NCBI RefSeq assembly: GCF_000687455.2
Contig: NZ_JGVW01000067.1
Span: 18,877-82,876, forward strand
Reading direction: 5' to 3'
DNA length: 64,000 nt
Source: Burkholderia sp. lig30
Lineage (GTDB): Bacteria > Pseudomonadota > Gammaproteobacteria > Burkholderiales > Burkholderiaceae
The notes under the pieces are model-generated. The model worked only from the letters and a program-made list of their open reading frames with translations, did no database searches and was not told the origin of the DNA. A program made the position numbers and the translations under genes. This document shows positions 7,982-17,743 of the stretch, one piece after another. Position 1 is the first letter of the stretch, and each line of letters begins with the position of its first letter.

Positions 7982-8790
7982 GCCTTCGCTCCTGGTTGAT
8001 AGGCGGGGTGCCAGCGCAGCGTCGCGCGCTCGATCCATTTGGCCAGCACGTCGGCCAGCTTGCCGAGCACCGCGTACAGCAGGATCCCGACCACCACCAC
8101 GTCGGTTTGCAGGAATTCGCGCGCGTTCATCGTCATGTAGCCGATGCCCGATTGCGCGGAGATCGTTTCCGCGACGATCAGCATCACCCACATCAGGCCG
8201 AGCGCGAAACGCACGCCGACCAGGATCGACGGCAGCGCGCCGGGCAGGATCACGTCGCGATACAGCGCGAAGCCGCGCACGCCGTAGCTCTTCGCCATCT
8301 CGATCAGGTTCGCGTCGACCGAGCGGATGCCGTGGTAGGTGTTGATGTAGACCGGAAAGAACACGCCGAGCGCAACGAGGAACAGCTTCGCGCTCTCGTC
8401 GATGCCGAACCAGAGGATCACGAGCGGAATCATCGCGAGCGCGGGGATGTTGCGGATCATCTGGATGGTCGAGTCGAGCGCGGTCTCCGCGGCCTTCGAG
8501 AGGCCGGTCGCGAGGCCGAGCGCAAGCCCGACGCCGCCGCCGGTCACGAAGCCGAGGAGCGCGCGCCACGTGCTGACCTTGACGTTCGCCCACATCTCGC
8601 CGGACGCGACGAGCCCCCACGCCGCGCGCACGACGGCGACCGGCTCGGGCAGCACGCGGGTCGACAGCCACCCGACGCGCGCGGCGAGCTCCCATCCGGC
8701 CAGCAGTGCGAGCGGCACGAGCCACGGCGCCACGCCGCGCCATGCGTGGGCGGCCAGCCTGCCGCCCGTTGCCGATAGTTTCGTTGTCAT
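7978..8790 (-). CDS. ssuC: Aliphatic sulfonate ABC transporter permease SsuC
   Basis: 270 aa inner-membrane protein with about six hydrophobic helices, the first in [18 protein letters not shown]. The EAA loop that contacts SsuB is visible as [21 protein letters not shown], typical of the SsuC/TauC/NrtB branch. It lies 16 bp after ssuD and overlaps ssuB by 4 bp, so the genes form one operon. The substrate is inferred from its neighbour ssuD. Confidence 0.92.
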   Translation of the reverse strand: MTTKLSATGGRLAAHAWRGVAPWLVPLALLAGWELAARVGWLSTRVLPEPVAVVRAAWGLVASGEMWANVKVSTWRALLGFVTGGGVGLALGLATGLSKAAETALDSTIQMIRNIPALAMIPLVILWFGIDESAKLFLVALGVFFPVYINTYHGIRSVDANLIEMAKSYGVRGFALYRDVILPGALPSILVGVRFALGLMWVMLIVAETISAQSGIGYMTMNAREFLQTDVVVVGILLYAVLGKLADVLAKWIERATLRWHPAYQPGAKA

Positions 8791-8806
8791 CGTGCGCCTC
8801 CGTCGC

Positions 8807-9964
8807 TCAGCTCTGGCTCGCCCTGGGCACGTAGTTGTTGCCGACGATCTCGCCGCGCGGACCGGACAGCGCCCCCGTCGAGTTCGCCGCGTCGCGCCCC
8901 TTGATCAGCGGGAACACCAGTTCGGCGAACCGGTACGATTCCTCGAGGTGCGGATAGCCCGACAGGATGAAAGTCTCGATGCCGAGTTCCGCGTATTCGC
9001 GCATCCGCGCGGCCACCTGCTCCGGATTGCCGACGAGCGCGGTGCCCGCGCCGCCGCGCACGAGGCCAACGCCCGCCCACAGGTTCGGGTACACCTCGAG
9101 CTCCTTGCGGCCGCCCCGCTTGCCGCCGTGCAGCGCGGCCATGCGACGCTGCCCTTCGGAATCCATGTTCGCGAACACCTGCTGCGCGCGCGCGACCGTG
9201 TCGTCGTCGAGGCGGCTGATGAGCCGGTCGGCGTCGGCCCACGCCTCTTCCTCGGTTTCCCGCACGATCACGTGCAGGCGGATGCCGAACTTGATCTGGC
9301 GGCCGCGCTCGGCCGCGCTCGCACGGACGTCGGCGATCTTCTTCGCGACGGCCTCGGGCGGCTCGCCCCAGGTCAGATAGGTGTCGATGTGATCAGCCGC
9401 GATCGCGTGCGCGGCCGGCGACGAGCCGCCGAACCACAGCGGCGGGTGCGGCCGCTGCACCGGCGGATAGAGCGCCTTGCCGCCCTTCAGCTGCAGGTGC
9501 GAGCCGATGTAGTCGAACGAGCCGCTGTCGTGCGACGCGCTCAGCAGCCCGCGCCAGATGTGCAGGAAATCGTCGGTGATCCGGTAGCGCGTGTCGTGAT
9601 CGGCGAACAGCCCGTCGCCTTCGAGCTCGGCCGCGTCGCCGCCCGTCACGACGTTGATCAGGAGCCGCCCGCCGGACAGCCGGTCGAAGGTCGCGGCCAT
9701 GCGTGCCGAGAGCGCGGGCAATGCCACGCCGGGCCGCACGGCGACGAGGAACTTCAGGCGGCGCGTCGCCGGAATCAGGCTCGATGCGACGACCCACGCA
9801 TCCTCGCAGGAGCGCCCGGTCGGCAGCAGCACGCCTTCGTAGCCAAGCGTGTCGGCCGCGACCGCGACCTGCTTGAAGTAGTCGTAATCCGCGGCGCGCG
9901 CGCCTTCGGTCGTGCCGAGATAGCGGCTGTCGCCATGCGTGGGGATAAACCAGAATACGTTCAT
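8807..9964 (-). CDS. ssuD: FMNH2-dependent alkanesulfonate monooxygenase SsuD
   Basis: 385 aa luciferase-family TIM barrel that cleaves alkanesulfonates to aldehyde and sulfite using reduced FMN from a partner reductase. It begins [18 protein letters not shown], and contains [15 protein letters not shown], the NVVTGGD motif, [14 protein letters not shown] and [15 protein letters not shown], all characteristic of SsuD. It is the first gene of the operon; the usual ssuA (binding protein) and ssuE (FMN reductase) are not upstream. Expression is expected under sulfate starvation through a CysB or SsuR-type regulator, but no site was verified. Confidence 0.95.
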   Translation of the reverse strand: MNVFWFIPTHGDSRYLGTTEGARAADYDYFKQVAVAADTLGYEGVLLPTGRSCEDAWVVASSLIPATRRLKFLVAVRPGVALPALSARMAATFDRLSGGRLLINVVTGGDAAELEGDGLFADHDTRYRITDDFLHIWRGLLSASHDSGSFDYIGSHLQLKGGKALYPPVQRPHPPLWFGGSSPAAHAIAADHIDTYLTWGEPPEAVAKKIADVRASAAERGRQIKFGIRLHVIVRETEEEAWADADRLISRLDDDTVARAQQVFANMDSEGQRRMAALHGGKRGGRKELEVYPNLWAGVGLVRGGAGTALVGNPEQVAARMREYAELGIETFILSGYPHLEESYRFAELVFPLIKGRDAANSTGALSGPRGEIVGNNYVPRASQS

Positions 9965-10302
9965 CTGCTGCTCCTGCCTGACTGGCCTTACCAGGAATTG
10001 AGATAAAAGCCCGCCCTGCGCGCGTCACCGGCGGGTGGCGCGCACGTCGCGTGCGCTCGAATCGGGATGTCTCGCCGGTCAGGCCGCGCGGCGGGCGAGT
10101 ACGCGAATGCGCGGCTGTTTCTGGGAAATCAGTCTAGGGATGGGGGTAGCGCTTTGGAACGATTTTTTTGAGCTTAGGTTTTCCGCTTTCGTGATTAGGG
10201 TGTCGCTGGAACGAAGGTCGTCCCGAGCGCCCCTATAATGGCGCATCCATCCGAACAATTTCACGGGTGCGGCACGCGCCGCGCGCGTATGCGGTGTCAC
10301 CG

Positions 10303-10731
10303 ATGCAGAAAATCATCCTGCCTTTCCTTTCCGGCTTCCTCGCCGCCCTGTTCTTCCGTGAAGCGACGCTCGCGCTCCTGCACACGGCGAACGTGATCGA
10401 CGCGACGGGTTTCTCGACCCTCCCGCTCTTACCGCTCGGCATTCCTGAATTTGTCGCAAACGCGCTGATGAGCGCAGGCTGGGCGATCCTGCTGGCGTGG
10501 CTGCTGCGCGTGTCGCGGGAGCAACATGCGCCGTGGATCGGCGCGTTCGTATTCGGCGGCGTCGTGCTCACCGCGGCGCGCGTGTTCGCGATCGACCCGC
10601 TGCGCGGCATCTGGCCGTCGGGCAACATGCTGCCGCCGCTCGCGGTGGGCTTCGCGGCGAATGCGATGTGGGGCTGGGGCACGCTCGTGTTCCTGCGTGC
10701 GTTCATGTCCGACGACGCCGGCGAGGACTGA
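10303..10731 (+). CDS. Small four-helix inner-membrane protein, function unknown
   Basis: 142 aa with four hydrophobic segments, around IILPFLSGFLAALFF, ALMSAGWAILLAWLL, WIGAFVFGGVVLTAA and LAVGFAANAMWGWGTLVFL, joined by short loops and ending in an acidic tail. The ATG at 10303 starts MQKIILPF; an upstream start would add twelve Arg-rich residues with no ribosome site. A TATAAT lies at 10234-10239. It is divergent from ssuD and convergent with the next gene. Family not recognised. Confidence 0.65.
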   Translation: MQKIILPFLSGFLAALFFREATLALLHTANVIDATGFSTLPLLPLGIPEFVANALMSAGWAILLAWLLRVSREQHAPWIGAFVFGGVVLTAARVFAIDPLRGIWPSGNMLPPLAVGFAANAMWGWGTLVFLRAFMSDDAGED

Positions 10732-10796
10732 GCCGCCCACATGCGCGGCGGGCGGCAGATTGGCCGAGGTCGCGCTCGTTGCCTGCATGCGCAAGC

Positions 10797-10826
10797 TTCT
10801 GACCATGCTCAATGCCATGGTCAGAA
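10797..10826. repeat. Perfect 11-bp inverted repeat between convergent genes
   Basis: TTCTGACCATG and CATGGTCAGAA flank an 8-base loop. The stem lies between two genes that converge, where a two-way terminator is expected, but neither side has a T run. It may act as a transcription end hairpin or a binding site. Confidence 0.6.
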
Positions 10827-10880
10827 CCAGCGCGCGTCGGCACGCTTCACTTCATCGGGCTTGACCCGGAAGACGTTTGC

Positions 10881-12020
10881 TCAGTCCTTCAGATCCCGCA
10901 GCGGATGCGTCTGCGGCGTCCACGGGCTGTCGAACATCGCGAGCACGTCGGCCCGGCCGACCTCGCCGATCGACTTGAATCGCCACACCGGCTGCTGATC
11001 CTTGTCGACGATCAGCGCGCGCACGCCTTCGATCACGTCGCCGCGCGCGAACGTCGAGCGCGTCAGATCGAGATCGCGCCGCAGGCAATCGGCCATCGTC
11101 GCGCCGCGCGCCCGCTCGACCACCTCGAGCGACACCGCCATCGACAGCGGCGACAGTTGCCCGCGCATCGCGTCACCCGCCTTCTCGACCCATGCATCGA
11201 CCGCCGCGCAATCCTGCTCGCCGTCGAGCGACGCGAGAATCGCGACCAGATCCGGATGCGCGAAATGGCGGTCGATGCCGGCACGCGCGTCGGCAAGCGC
11301 GGACGTGTCGGGCGTCGGCACGACCTTGTGCGCGGCGGCCGCCGCGGCGACGCATTCGACGACCTGCGCGCCGCTCGCGAAAGGCTCGTGCCGCAGCGCA
11401 TCGAGCAGCGCGGGCAGCGCCGCATCGGGCAGATAGACGTCGGCGAGCTGTGCGTACAGCGCGCCCGCCGCGTCGAGCGTGGCGCCCGTGACCGCGAGAT
11501 AGCGGCCGATCGCGCCGGGCGTGCGCGCGAGGAACCAGCTCATCCCGACGTCCGGAAACAGGCCGATGCGCGTTTCCGGCATCGCCATCTTCGTCGAGTC
11601 GGTCACGACGCGCAGCCCGCCCGTATGGCGCGCCGCCTGCGAAATGCCCATCCCGCCGCCCATCACGACGCCGTGCATCAACGCGATGTAAGGCTTCGGA
11701 TAGGTGAAGATCGCGTGGTTGAGCGAGTACTCCTCGATGAAGAACGTATCGACCGCGTCGCGATCGCCGCGCCCCCACGCATCGTGGAAGAAGCGCACGT
11801 CGCCGCCCGCGCAGAACGCGCGCGGATGCGGGCTGCAGACGACGACGGCGACGACCTCCGGATCGTCGCGCCATGCGTTCAGCGCCGCGTGCAGCATGCG
11901 GATCATCTCGACCGACAGCGCGTTGAGCGCCTTCGGCCGGTTCAGCTCGAGAAAGCCGATGCGGTTCGCGACGAAGGCGCGCACGTCGGGCTGGGCGATA
12001 TCGACAGTGGAATCGGTCAT
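10881..12020 (-). CDS. 3-hydroxyisobutyryl-CoA hydrolase (enoyl-CoA hydratase/isomerase family)
   Basis: 379 aa, the length of the HIBCH branch rather than the 260 residues of simple enoyl-CoA hydratases. It contains NRPKALNALSVEMI, the oxyanion-hole segment SPHPRAFCAGGDVRFF, GVVMGGGMGIS, and the catalytic segment AMPETRIGLFPDVGMSW with the conserved Glu and Asp. A C-terminal region IEGVRALIVDKDQQPVW is typical of the subfamily. The expected reaction is hydrolysis of 3-hydroxyisobutyryl-CoA in valine breakdown. No other valine genes are adjacent, so the exact acyl-CoA is inferred from family. Confidence 0.85.
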   Translation of the reverse strand: MTDSTVDIAQPDVRAFVANRIGFLELNRPKALNALSVEMIRMLHAALNAWRDDPEVVAVVVCSPHPRAFCAGGDVRFFHDAWGRGDRDAVDTFFIEEYSLNHAIFTYPKPYIALMHGVVMGGGMGISQAARHTGGLRVVTDSTKMAMPETRIGLFPDVGMSWFLARTPGAIGRYLAVTGATLDAAGALYAQLADVYLPDAALPALLDALRHEPFASGAQVVECVAAAAAAHKVVPTPDTSALADARAGIDRHFAHPDLVAILASLDGEQDCAAVDAWVEKAGDAMRGQLSPLSMAVSLEVVERARGATMADCLRRDLDLTRSTFARGDVIEGVRALIVDKDQQPVWRFKSIGEVGRADVLAMFDSPWTPQTHPLRDLKD

Positions 12021-12051
12021 GAAGAAAATCCGGCAATCGCAGGCGCGCCGG

Positions 12052-12390
12052 TCAGTGCGCCTGCATCCTGGAGAACAGGTTCAGCACCACGACGCCGGCG
12101 ATGATCAGCGACAGGCCGATCATCGCCGGCACGTCCGGCACCTGGCGGTAAAGCAGCATCGCGACGAGCGTGATCAGCACGATGCCGGCGCCCGACCAGA
12201 CCGCATAGATGATGCCCACCGGCATCGTCTTGAGCGTGACCGACAGGCAATAGAACGCGGCGGCATAACCCGCCACGACGATCAGCGACGGCCCGAGCCG
12301 CGTAAAGCCGTCCGCCGCGCGCAGCGCGGAGGTGCCGATCACCTCGGCGACGATCGCGATCGCAAGCCACGCATATCCCGGTATCTGCAT
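12052..12390 (-). CDS. Small multidrug resistance (SMR) family transporter
   Basis: 112 aa with four transmembrane helices. Glu16 in AIVAEVIGTSAL matches the essential membrane Glu14 of EmrE. Further SMR signs are AYAAAFYCLSVTLKTMPVGI-like helix 2 to 3 spacing, YAVWSGAGIVLITL and the final helix SLIIAGVVVLNLFS. Such proteins export cationic compounds or guanidinium by proton exchange as antiparallel dimers. It lies between the hydrolase and the UPF0303 gene, all reading the same way with short gaps. Confidence 0.92.
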   Translation of the reverse strand: MQIPGYAWLAIAIVAEVIGTSALRAADGFTRLGPSLIVVAGYAAAFYCLSVTLKTMPVGIIYAVWSGAGIVLITLVAMLLYRQVPDVPAMIGLSLIIAGVVVLNLFSRMQAH

Positions 12391-12393
12391 CGC

Positions 12394-12891
12394 TCAGCTC
12401 CTGTCCAGCGCGAGCGCGGCGTAATCGCAGCCCAGCTCCGCGCACAGTGCTTCGACCACCAGCTCGTGGTCCGCGCGTTGCGGCAACCCCGACACGGTGA
12501 CCGTGCCGATGACGCCCGCCCCCGCCACCGTCAGCGGAAACGCGCCGCCGAACGGCGCGTATTCGGCGACCGCCAGGCCGTACTTCGCGTCGAGCGTCGT
12601 GCCGGCCTGCTGCGCGCGCAGCCCGACCGCATACGAGCTACGGCGAAAATGCGCGACGACGTTGCGCTTGCGGCGCACCCAGTCGACGTAGTCGGGCGTC
12701 GTGCCGGCCAGCGCCGCGAAAAAGAGCGGCTGGCCGAACGTGCCGACATCGATCGCGACCGCATGGCCGCGCGCGGTCGCGAGCGCGTGCAGCCGGTTGC
12801 CGAGCGCCCACGCGCGGGCCGGATCGAAATGGGGAAAAACGAGCGCCTGTTCCTGCGCGTTGATCGATTGCAGATCGAGAGCGATATCCAT
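12394..12891 (-). CDS. UPF0303/HbpS-like (DUF336) protein
   Basis: 165 aa. The segments [53 protein letters not shown] and [19 protein letters not shown] match the UPF0303 branch of the heme-degrading/HbpS-like fold. The C-terminal [13 protein letters not shown] is also typical. The biochemical role in this branch is uncertain (oxidative stress or heme handling has been proposed for relatives). The ATG at 12891 gives [10 protein letters not shown]; an upstream start would add 29 non-conserved residues. It ends 3 bp before the SMR gene. Confidence 0.82.
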   Translation of the reverse strand: MDIALDLQSINAQEQALVFPHFDPARAWALGNRLHALATARGHAVAIDVGTFGQPLFFAALAGTTPDYVDWVRRKRNVVAHFRRSSYAVGLRAQQAGTTLDAKYGLAVAEYAPFGGAFPLTVAGAGVIGTVTVSGLPQRADHELVVEALCAELGCDYAALALDRS

Positions 12892-13033
12892 GAACCCTGC
12901 CAGAGCGAGAAGAAGACACAGACGAGGCCCGATCCGCTCGCGCGCGCCTCGCTGCCAGAGTGACGACACAAACCGCACGATTCTAGCGCACGCGCTTCGC
13001 GCGCCGGCCCAGCGAGCCGTTTATAAAAAACGC

Positions 13034-13062
13034 TTGCACGCCACGAGGTTCGTCCCTATAAT
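13034..13062 (+). promoter_or_regulatory. Sigma-70 promoter of initiator tRNA
   Basis: TTGCAC (13034-13039), a 17-bp spacer and a perfect TATAAT (13057-13062) lie just upstream of tRNA-fMet, placing the transcription start about 10 bp before the mature 5' end. Confidence 0.9.
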
Positions 13063-13078
13063 TCAATTCTTCGACGGA

Positions 13079-13155
<77 letters not shown>

Positions 13156-13172
13156 ATCGTCCCGAATCGATG

Positions 13173-13208
13173 CAAAAAGCCCGGCCCTCGCGCCGGGCTT
13201 TTTGTTTT
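13173..13208 (+). terminator. Rho-independent terminator of tRNA-fMet
   Basis: AAAAAGCCCGG and CCGGGCTTTTT form a long stem followed by GTTTTT, 18 bp after the tRNA. Confidence 0.9.
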
Positions 13209-13302
13209 TCCGCGCCCCGGGCGGCATGCCGCCCGGGGCCACCGGTTCGAGAATGCCCCGCCCGGGTGATACACTCGCATCACCTCGTCCCTTCCACTCG
13301 AC

Positions 13303-13848
13303 ATGAAATTCTGCTCCGTCTGCGGTCACGAAGTCATCGCGCGCATCCCTCCTGGCGATAACCGCGAGCGCTTCGTCTGCGATCACTGCGGCACGATTCA
13401 CTACCAGAATCCGCGTAACGTCGTCGGCACGGTCCCCGTCTGGGGCGATCAGGTGCTGCTGTGCCGCCGCGCGATCGAGCCGCGCTACGGCTACTGGACG
13501 CTGCCTGCAGGCTTCATGGAGATGGGCGAGACAACCGCCGAGGCCGCCGCACGCGAGACGCTCGAGGAAGCGGGTGCACGCGTCGAGGTGCAGAGCCTGT
13601 TTACGCTGCTCAACGTGCCGCACGTGCACCAGGTCCATCTGTTCTACCTCGCGCGGCTGACCGATCCCGCGTTCGAGGCGGGCGAGGAAAGCCTCGAAGT
13701 GCGCCTGTTCGACGAGGCGGAAATCCCGTGGGACGAGATCGCGTTCCCGACCGTCAGCCAGACACTGCGCTTCTTCTTCGCCGACCGCGAAGCCGGCGAC
13801 TACGGCGTCCACACCGGCGACATCTTCCGCTCGCTGCGCAGCGGCTGA
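13303..13848 (+). CDS. Nudix hydrolase with N-terminal zinc ribbon
   Basis: 181 aa. CxxC pairs at residues 4-7 and 26-29 form a zinc ribbon of the NudC-like type. The Nudix box spans residues 70-92, from GFMEMGE to the RETLEEAGA that supplies the metal-binding glutamates. The C-terminal region (VHLFYLARLTDP, SLEVRLFDEAEIPWDEIAF) resembles the ADP-ribose/NAD-type pyrophosphatase group. The substrate is not readable from sequence. It lies 12 bp upstream of aat in the same direction and is probably cotranscribed. Confidence 0.9.
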   Translation: MKFCSVCGHEVIARIPPGDNRERFVCDHCGTIHYQNPRNVVGTVPVWGDQVLLCRRAIEPRYGYWTLPAGFMEMGETTAEAAARETLEEAGARVEVQSLFTLLNVPHVHQVHLFYLARLTDPAFEAGEESLEVRLFDEAEIPWDEIAFPTVSQTLRFFFADREAGDYGVHTGDIFRSLRSG

Positions 13849-13860
13849 GCACCTCCCCTC

Positions 13861-14625
13861 ATGGTTCCCTGGCTCGCCCCCGACGACCCGTTCCCGCCCA
13901 TCGAGCGCGCGCTCGGCGAGGGAACCGGCGCGCCGGGGCTGCTTGCCGCCAGCGCCGACCTGCTGCCGGCGCGCCTCGTCGACGCCTACCGGCGCGGCAT
14001 CTTCCCGTGGTATTCCGACGGCCAGCCGGTGCTGTGGTGGAGCCCGGACCCGCGCATGATCCTCGCGCCGCGCGAGTTCAAGGTGTCGCCGTCGCTGAAG
14101 AAAACGCTCAGGCGCGTGCTGCGCGAGCCGGGCTGGGAAGTGCGCGTCGATCACGATTTCGCCGGCGTGATGCGCGCGTGCGCGCAAGCGCCGCGCCGCG
14201 GCCAGCGCGGCACCTGGATCACCGCGGAGATCATCGACGCGTATTCGTCGCTGTATCGCGCCGGCAGCGCGCACAGCATCGAGACCTGGCACGACGGGCA
14301 GCGCGTCGGCGGGCTTTACGGCGTCGCGCTCGGCCGGATGTTCTTCGGCGAATCGATGTTCGCGAACGTCACCGACGCATCGAAAATCGCCCTTGCCGCA
14401 CTCGTCGCGCACCTTCGCGAGCACGGGCTGGAAATGATAGACTGCCAGCAGAATACGTCGCATCTGGCGTCGCTCGGCGGCCGCGAGATCGCACGCAACG
14501 CATTCGTCGCTCACGTGCGCCGCGCAGTGGCCGAGCAGCCGATTCCGTGGCAGTTCGACAAGCGCGTGCTCGTCGGGCTGACGGGCTGCAGCGAACCCGC
14601 TGCCTCGCACGGCATCGTGCGCTAG
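13861..14625 (+). CDS. aat: Leucyl/phenylalanyl-tRNA-protein transferase
   Basis: 254 aa. It transfers Leu or Phe from tRNA to proteins with N-terminal Arg or Lys, tagging them for ClpS/ClpAP. Family motifs are [29 protein letters not shown], the [12 protein letters not shown] segment, [25 protein letters not shown] and [15 protein letters not shown], all conserved in Aat. It is directly followed by bpt, the second N-degron transferase, making a functional pair. Confidence 0.97.
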   Translation: MVPWLAPDDPFPPIERALGEGTGAPGLLAASADLLPARLVDAYRRGIFPWYSDGQPVLWWSPDPRMILAPREFKVSPSLKKTLRRVLREPGWEVRVDHDFAGVMRACAQAPRRGQRGTWITAEIIDAYSSLYRAGSAHSIETWHDGQRVGGLYGVALGRMFFGESMFANVTDASKIALAALVAHLREHGLEMIDCQQNTSHLASLGGREIARNAFVAHVRRAVAEQPIPWQFDKRVLVGLTGCSEPAASHGIVR

Positions 14626-14658
14626 CGCGGTACTTCACCCCTGCATCGAGAGCTGCCC

Positions 14659-15489
14659 ATGACTCATCCGACTGAGCTGCCGCTTTCACCGCTATCGGCG
14701 CTGCAATTCTATGCGACGGCCCCCTACCCCTGCAGCTATCTGGACGGGCGCATCGCGCGCTCGCAGGTCGCCACGCCGAGCCACCTGATCAATTCCGACA
14801 TCTACACCGAGCTCGTGAAGGCCGGCTTCCGCCGCTCGGGCGTGTTCACCTACCGCCCGTATTGCGACGGCTGCCGCGCGTGCGTGCCGGTGCGCGTGCC
14901 GGTCGCCGCGTTCGTGCCGAGCCGCACCCAGCGACGCATGTGGAAGCGGCACCGCGCGCTCGTCGCGATCGTGTCGCCGCTGCATTACGACGAGGAGCAT
15001 TACGCGCTCTACATGCGCTATCAGGCCGCGCGCCACGCGGGCGGCGGCATGGATCGCGACAGCCGCGACCAGTACGAGCAGTTCCTGCTGCAAAGCCGGA
15101 TCAACTCGCGCCTCGTCGAATTCCGCGACCTCGACGCGACCGGCGGCGGGCCCGGCACGCTGCGCATGGTCAGCATGATCGACATCCTCGGCGACGGGCT
15201 GTCGTCGGTCTACACGTTCTTCGAGCCGGACGAGCCGCACGCGAGCTACGGCACGTACAACATTCTCTGGCAGATCGAACAGGCCAGAAGCCTCGGCCTG
15301 CCGTACGTCTACCTCGGCTACTGGATCCGCGAAAGCCCCAAGATGGCCTACAAGGCGAATTTCCATCCGCTCGAGGGGCTGGTCGACGGCCGCTGGAACG
15401 TGCTCGATCCGGCGCGCATCGACCTGCCGCCCGTCGACGCCGCGTTCGCGCGCGCGCCGCTTCCGGGCGGCCATTCCGGCGCCGACTGA
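14659..15489 (+). CDS. bpt: Aspartate/glutamate leucyltransferase Bpt
   Basis: 276 aa. Bpt transfers Leu to proteins with N-terminal Asp or Glu, creating substrates for ClpS/ClpAP. The N-terminal [20 protein letters not shown] and the Cys-rich [13 protein letters not shown] are the conserved ATE-like N domain. The C domain shows [34 protein letters not shown] and [17 protein letters not shown]. It lies 33 bp after aat. The bacterial length and motifs fit Bpt rather than eukaryotic arginyltransferase, although older annotations call it Ate. Confidence 0.95.
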   Translation: MTHPTELPLSPLSALQFYATAPYPCSYLDGRIARSQVATPSHLINSDIYTELVKAGFRRSGVFTYRPYCDGCRACVPVRVPVAAFVPSRTQRRMWKRHRALVAIVSPLHYDEEHYALYMRYQAARHAGGGMDRDSRDQYEQFLLQSRINSRLVEFRDLDATGGGPGTLRMVSMIDILGDGLSSVYTFFEPDEPHASYGTYNILWQIEQARSLGLPYVYLGYWIRESPKMAYKANFHPLEGLVDGRWNVLDPARIDLPPVDAAFARAPLPGGHSGAD

Positions 15490-15701
15490 GCCGTCGCCGG
15501 CCGCCGCAGCCAGCCAAAATCCGCCACGCCACCGGCTGTATCCGCCGCTTCGCCCAGTCTCGCGACATCGGTTTCGCGGTGCCCGGCCGCGCCGCCGTCC
15601 GGTGCACGCCGGCCTGCCCGCACCCGGGAAAGCGAGCCCCGGCCGTACAACTCCCGGTAAAATGACGGGTTACCAATTTTCTGGCTGCCCGCCCTTTCGC
15701 C

Positions 15702-16739
15702 GTGTTCAGTTCCCTCTATCCGCTCGCCCGCGCATCCCTGTTCAAGATGGATGCGGAAGATGCCCACCACCTCACGCTGCGCGCGCTCGGCGCCGCCGGC
15801 CGCACCGGCCTCGCGTGCGCGCTGTCGGCCCGCGTGCCCGACGCCCCGCGCACCGTGATGGGCCTCACGTTCCGCAACCCGGTCGGCCTTGCGGCCGGTC
15901 TCGACAAGGACGGCGCGGCGATCGACGGCCTCGCGGCGCTCGGCTTCGGCTTCATCGAGGTCGGCACGGTCACGCCGCGCGCGCAGCCCGGCAACCCGCG
16001 CCCGCGCATGTTCCGGCTGCCGCAGGCCGACGCGCTGATCAACCGGATGGGCTTCAACAACAGCGGCGTGGACCAGTTCGTGAAGAACGTCCAGGCAGCC
16101 CGCTACCGCGGCATCATCGGCCTGAACATCGGCAAGAACGCCGACACGCCGATCGAGCGCGCCGCCGACGACTACCTGTACTGCCTCGAACGCGTCTACC
16201 CGTTCGCGAGCTACGTGACGATCAACATCTCGTCGCCGAACACGAAGAACCTGCGCCAGCTCCAGGGGGCGGGCGAGCTCGACGCGCTGCTCGCGGCGCT
16301 CAAGGACAAGCAGCAGCGCCTCGCCGACCTGCACGGCAAGCTCGTGCCGCTCGCGCTGAAGATCGCGCCGGACCTCGACGACGAGCAGATCAAGGAGATC
16401 GCCGACACGCTGCTGCGCCACAAGATCGAAGCGGTGATCGCGACCAACACGACGCTGTCGCGCGCGGCCGTGCAGGGCCTGCCGCACGCGGACGAGGCCG
16501 GCGGCCTGTCGGGGCGCCCGGTGTTCGAGGCGTCGAACCAGGTGATCCGCAAGCTGCACGCCGAAGTCGGCGACACGGTGCCGATCATCGGCGTCGGCGG
16601 GATCTTCTCGGGCGAGGACGCCCGCGCGAAACTCGCGGCGGGCGCGTCGCTCGTCCAGCTCTACACGGGCTTCATCTACCGCGGCCCCGCGCTCGTCTCC
16701 GAATGCGTGAAGGCGATCGCCCGCGAGCGGACGTCGTAA
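15702..16739 (+). CDS. pyrD: Dihydroorotate dehydrogenase (quinone), class 2
   Basis: 345 aa membrane-associated flavoenzyme that oxidises dihydroorotate to orotate in pyrimidine synthesis and passes electrons to quinone. The amphipathic N-terminal helix ([20 protein letters not shown]) is the class 2 membrane patch. Other motifs are [69 protein letters not shown] and [12 protein letters not shown]. Translation most likely begins at GTG 15702, because the ATG at 15747 would remove the membrane helix. Confidence 0.96.
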   Translation: MFSSLYPLARASLFKMDAEDAHHLTLRALGAAGRTGLACALSARVPDAPRTVMGLTFRNPVGLAAGLDKDGAAIDGLAALGFGFIEVGTVTPRAQPGNPRPRMFRLPQADALINRMGFNNSGVDQFVKNVQAARYRGIIGLNIGKNADTPIERAADDYLYCLERVYPFASYVTINISSPNTKNLRQLQGAGELDALLAALKDKQQRLADLHGKLVPLALKIAPDLDDEQIKEIADTLLRHKIEAVIATNTTLSRAAVQGLPHADEAGGLSGRPVFEASNQVIRKLHAEVGDTVPIIGVGGIFSGEDARAKLAAGASLVQLYTGFIYRGPALVSECVKAIARERTS

Positions 16740-16748
16740 TATAGAAAC

Positions 16749-16783
16749 AGGCAAACGATATTTCCATATCAATTGCCTTTTTG
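16749..16783 (+). terminator. Rho-independent terminator after pyrD
   Basis: AGGCAA and TTGCCT enclose an inner stem GATAT / ATATC with loop TTCC, followed by TTTT. It begins 10 bp after the pyrD stop. Confidence 0.8.
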
Positions 16784-16834
16784 CTATCGTCGCCCCCAGT
16801 GCATTGACCCGAAAGCGGGCAAGGAATCCACACG

Positions 16835-17629
16835 ATGAAAATGATGCTGCTGAAGAAACTGATGGTTTCCGGGCTGATCGGTGCGTCGTTTGCGGCCGCG
16901 ACCGCGCACGCAGCCGACCTCCTCGACGAAGTGAAGCAACGCGGCACGCTGCGGGTCGGTCTCGAAGGCACGTTCCCGCCGTTCAATTCGAAGAATCCGC
17001 AAGGCGAGCTGGTCGGCTTCGACGTCGACATCGCGAAGGCGGTCGCGGCGAAGCTGGGCGTGAAGCCCGAGTTCGTCACGACCGAATGGAGCGGCATCAT
17101 CGCGGGCCTGCAGGCCGGCAAGTTCGACGTGATCGTCAACCAGGTCGGCATCACGGACAAGCGCAAGGACGTGCTCGACTTCTCGCCGGCGTACACGTAT
17201 TCGGCCGCGCAGCTGATCCAGCGCAAGGACGACGCGCGCCAGTTCAAGTCGCTGGAAGACCTGAAGGGCAAGAAGCTCGGCGTCGGCCTCGGTACCAATT
17301 ACATGGACATGGCGAAGTCGGTGCCGGGCATCGACGTGAAGACCTACCCGGGTGCGCCCGAATACCTGCGCGACCTCGCGGCCGGCCGTCTCGACGCGGC
17401 GCTCAACGACCGCCTGATGCTCGCGTACCTGCTGAAGAGTTCGCAGCTGCCGTTGCGCACCGGCGCAAGCGTCGGCGCGGGCAACCCGTCGGGCATTCCG
17501 TTCAGGAAGGGCAACCCGAAGTTCGCGAAGGCGATCGACGACGCGATGACGCAGCTCGAGGCCGACGGCACCTTCGCGAAGATCTCGGACAAGTGGTTCG
17601 GCATCGACGTGACGAAGCCGCTCAAGTAA
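16835..17629 (+). CDS. Periplasmic amino-acid (cystine-type) binding protein of an ABC importer
   Basis: 264 aa. A signal peptide (basic start, hydrophobic core, cut near TAHA/AD at about residue 26) is followed by a class 3 solute-binding fold: LRVGLEGTFPPFNSKNPQGE, LVGFDVDIAKAVAAKLG, WSGIIAGLQAGKFDVIVNQV, ITDKRKDVLDFSPAY and GVGLGTNYMD. The pattern fits the FliY/TcyJ cystine-binding branch. A strong terminator separates it from the permease gene, which would keep the binding protein in excess. No ATPase gene is adjacent. Confidence 0.87.
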   Translation: MKMMLLKKLMVSGLIGASFAAATAHAADLLDEVKQRGTLRVGLEGTFPPFNSKNPQGELVGFDVDIAKAVAAKLGVKPEFVTTEWSGIIAGLQAGKFDVIVNQVGITDKRKDVLDFSPAYTYSAAQLIQRKDDARQFKSLEDLKGKKLGVGLGTNYMDMAKSVPGIDVKTYPGAPEYLRDLAAGRLDAALNDRLMLAYLLKSSQLPLRTGASVGAGNPSGIPFRKGNPKFAKAIDDAMTQLEADGTFAKISDKWFGIDVTKPLK

Positions 17630-17665
17630 GCACCCCGACATTTCCCGCCACGCCCGGCGGGACGA

Positions 17666-17699
17666 GGGCGGCATCCGCAACGATGCCGCCCTTTCTTTT
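17666..17699 (+). terminator. Terminator/attenuator between binding protein and permease
   Basis: A perfect 10-bp GC-rich stem (GGGCGGCATC / GATGCCGCCC) with a six-base loop is followed by TTTCTTTTG. Leaky termination here would lower permease expression relative to the binding protein. Confidence 0.85.
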
Positions 17700-17743
17700 G
17701 TTTCCGCGGTTTATGATTGCGCTTTCGCGTATTCATCCATTAC

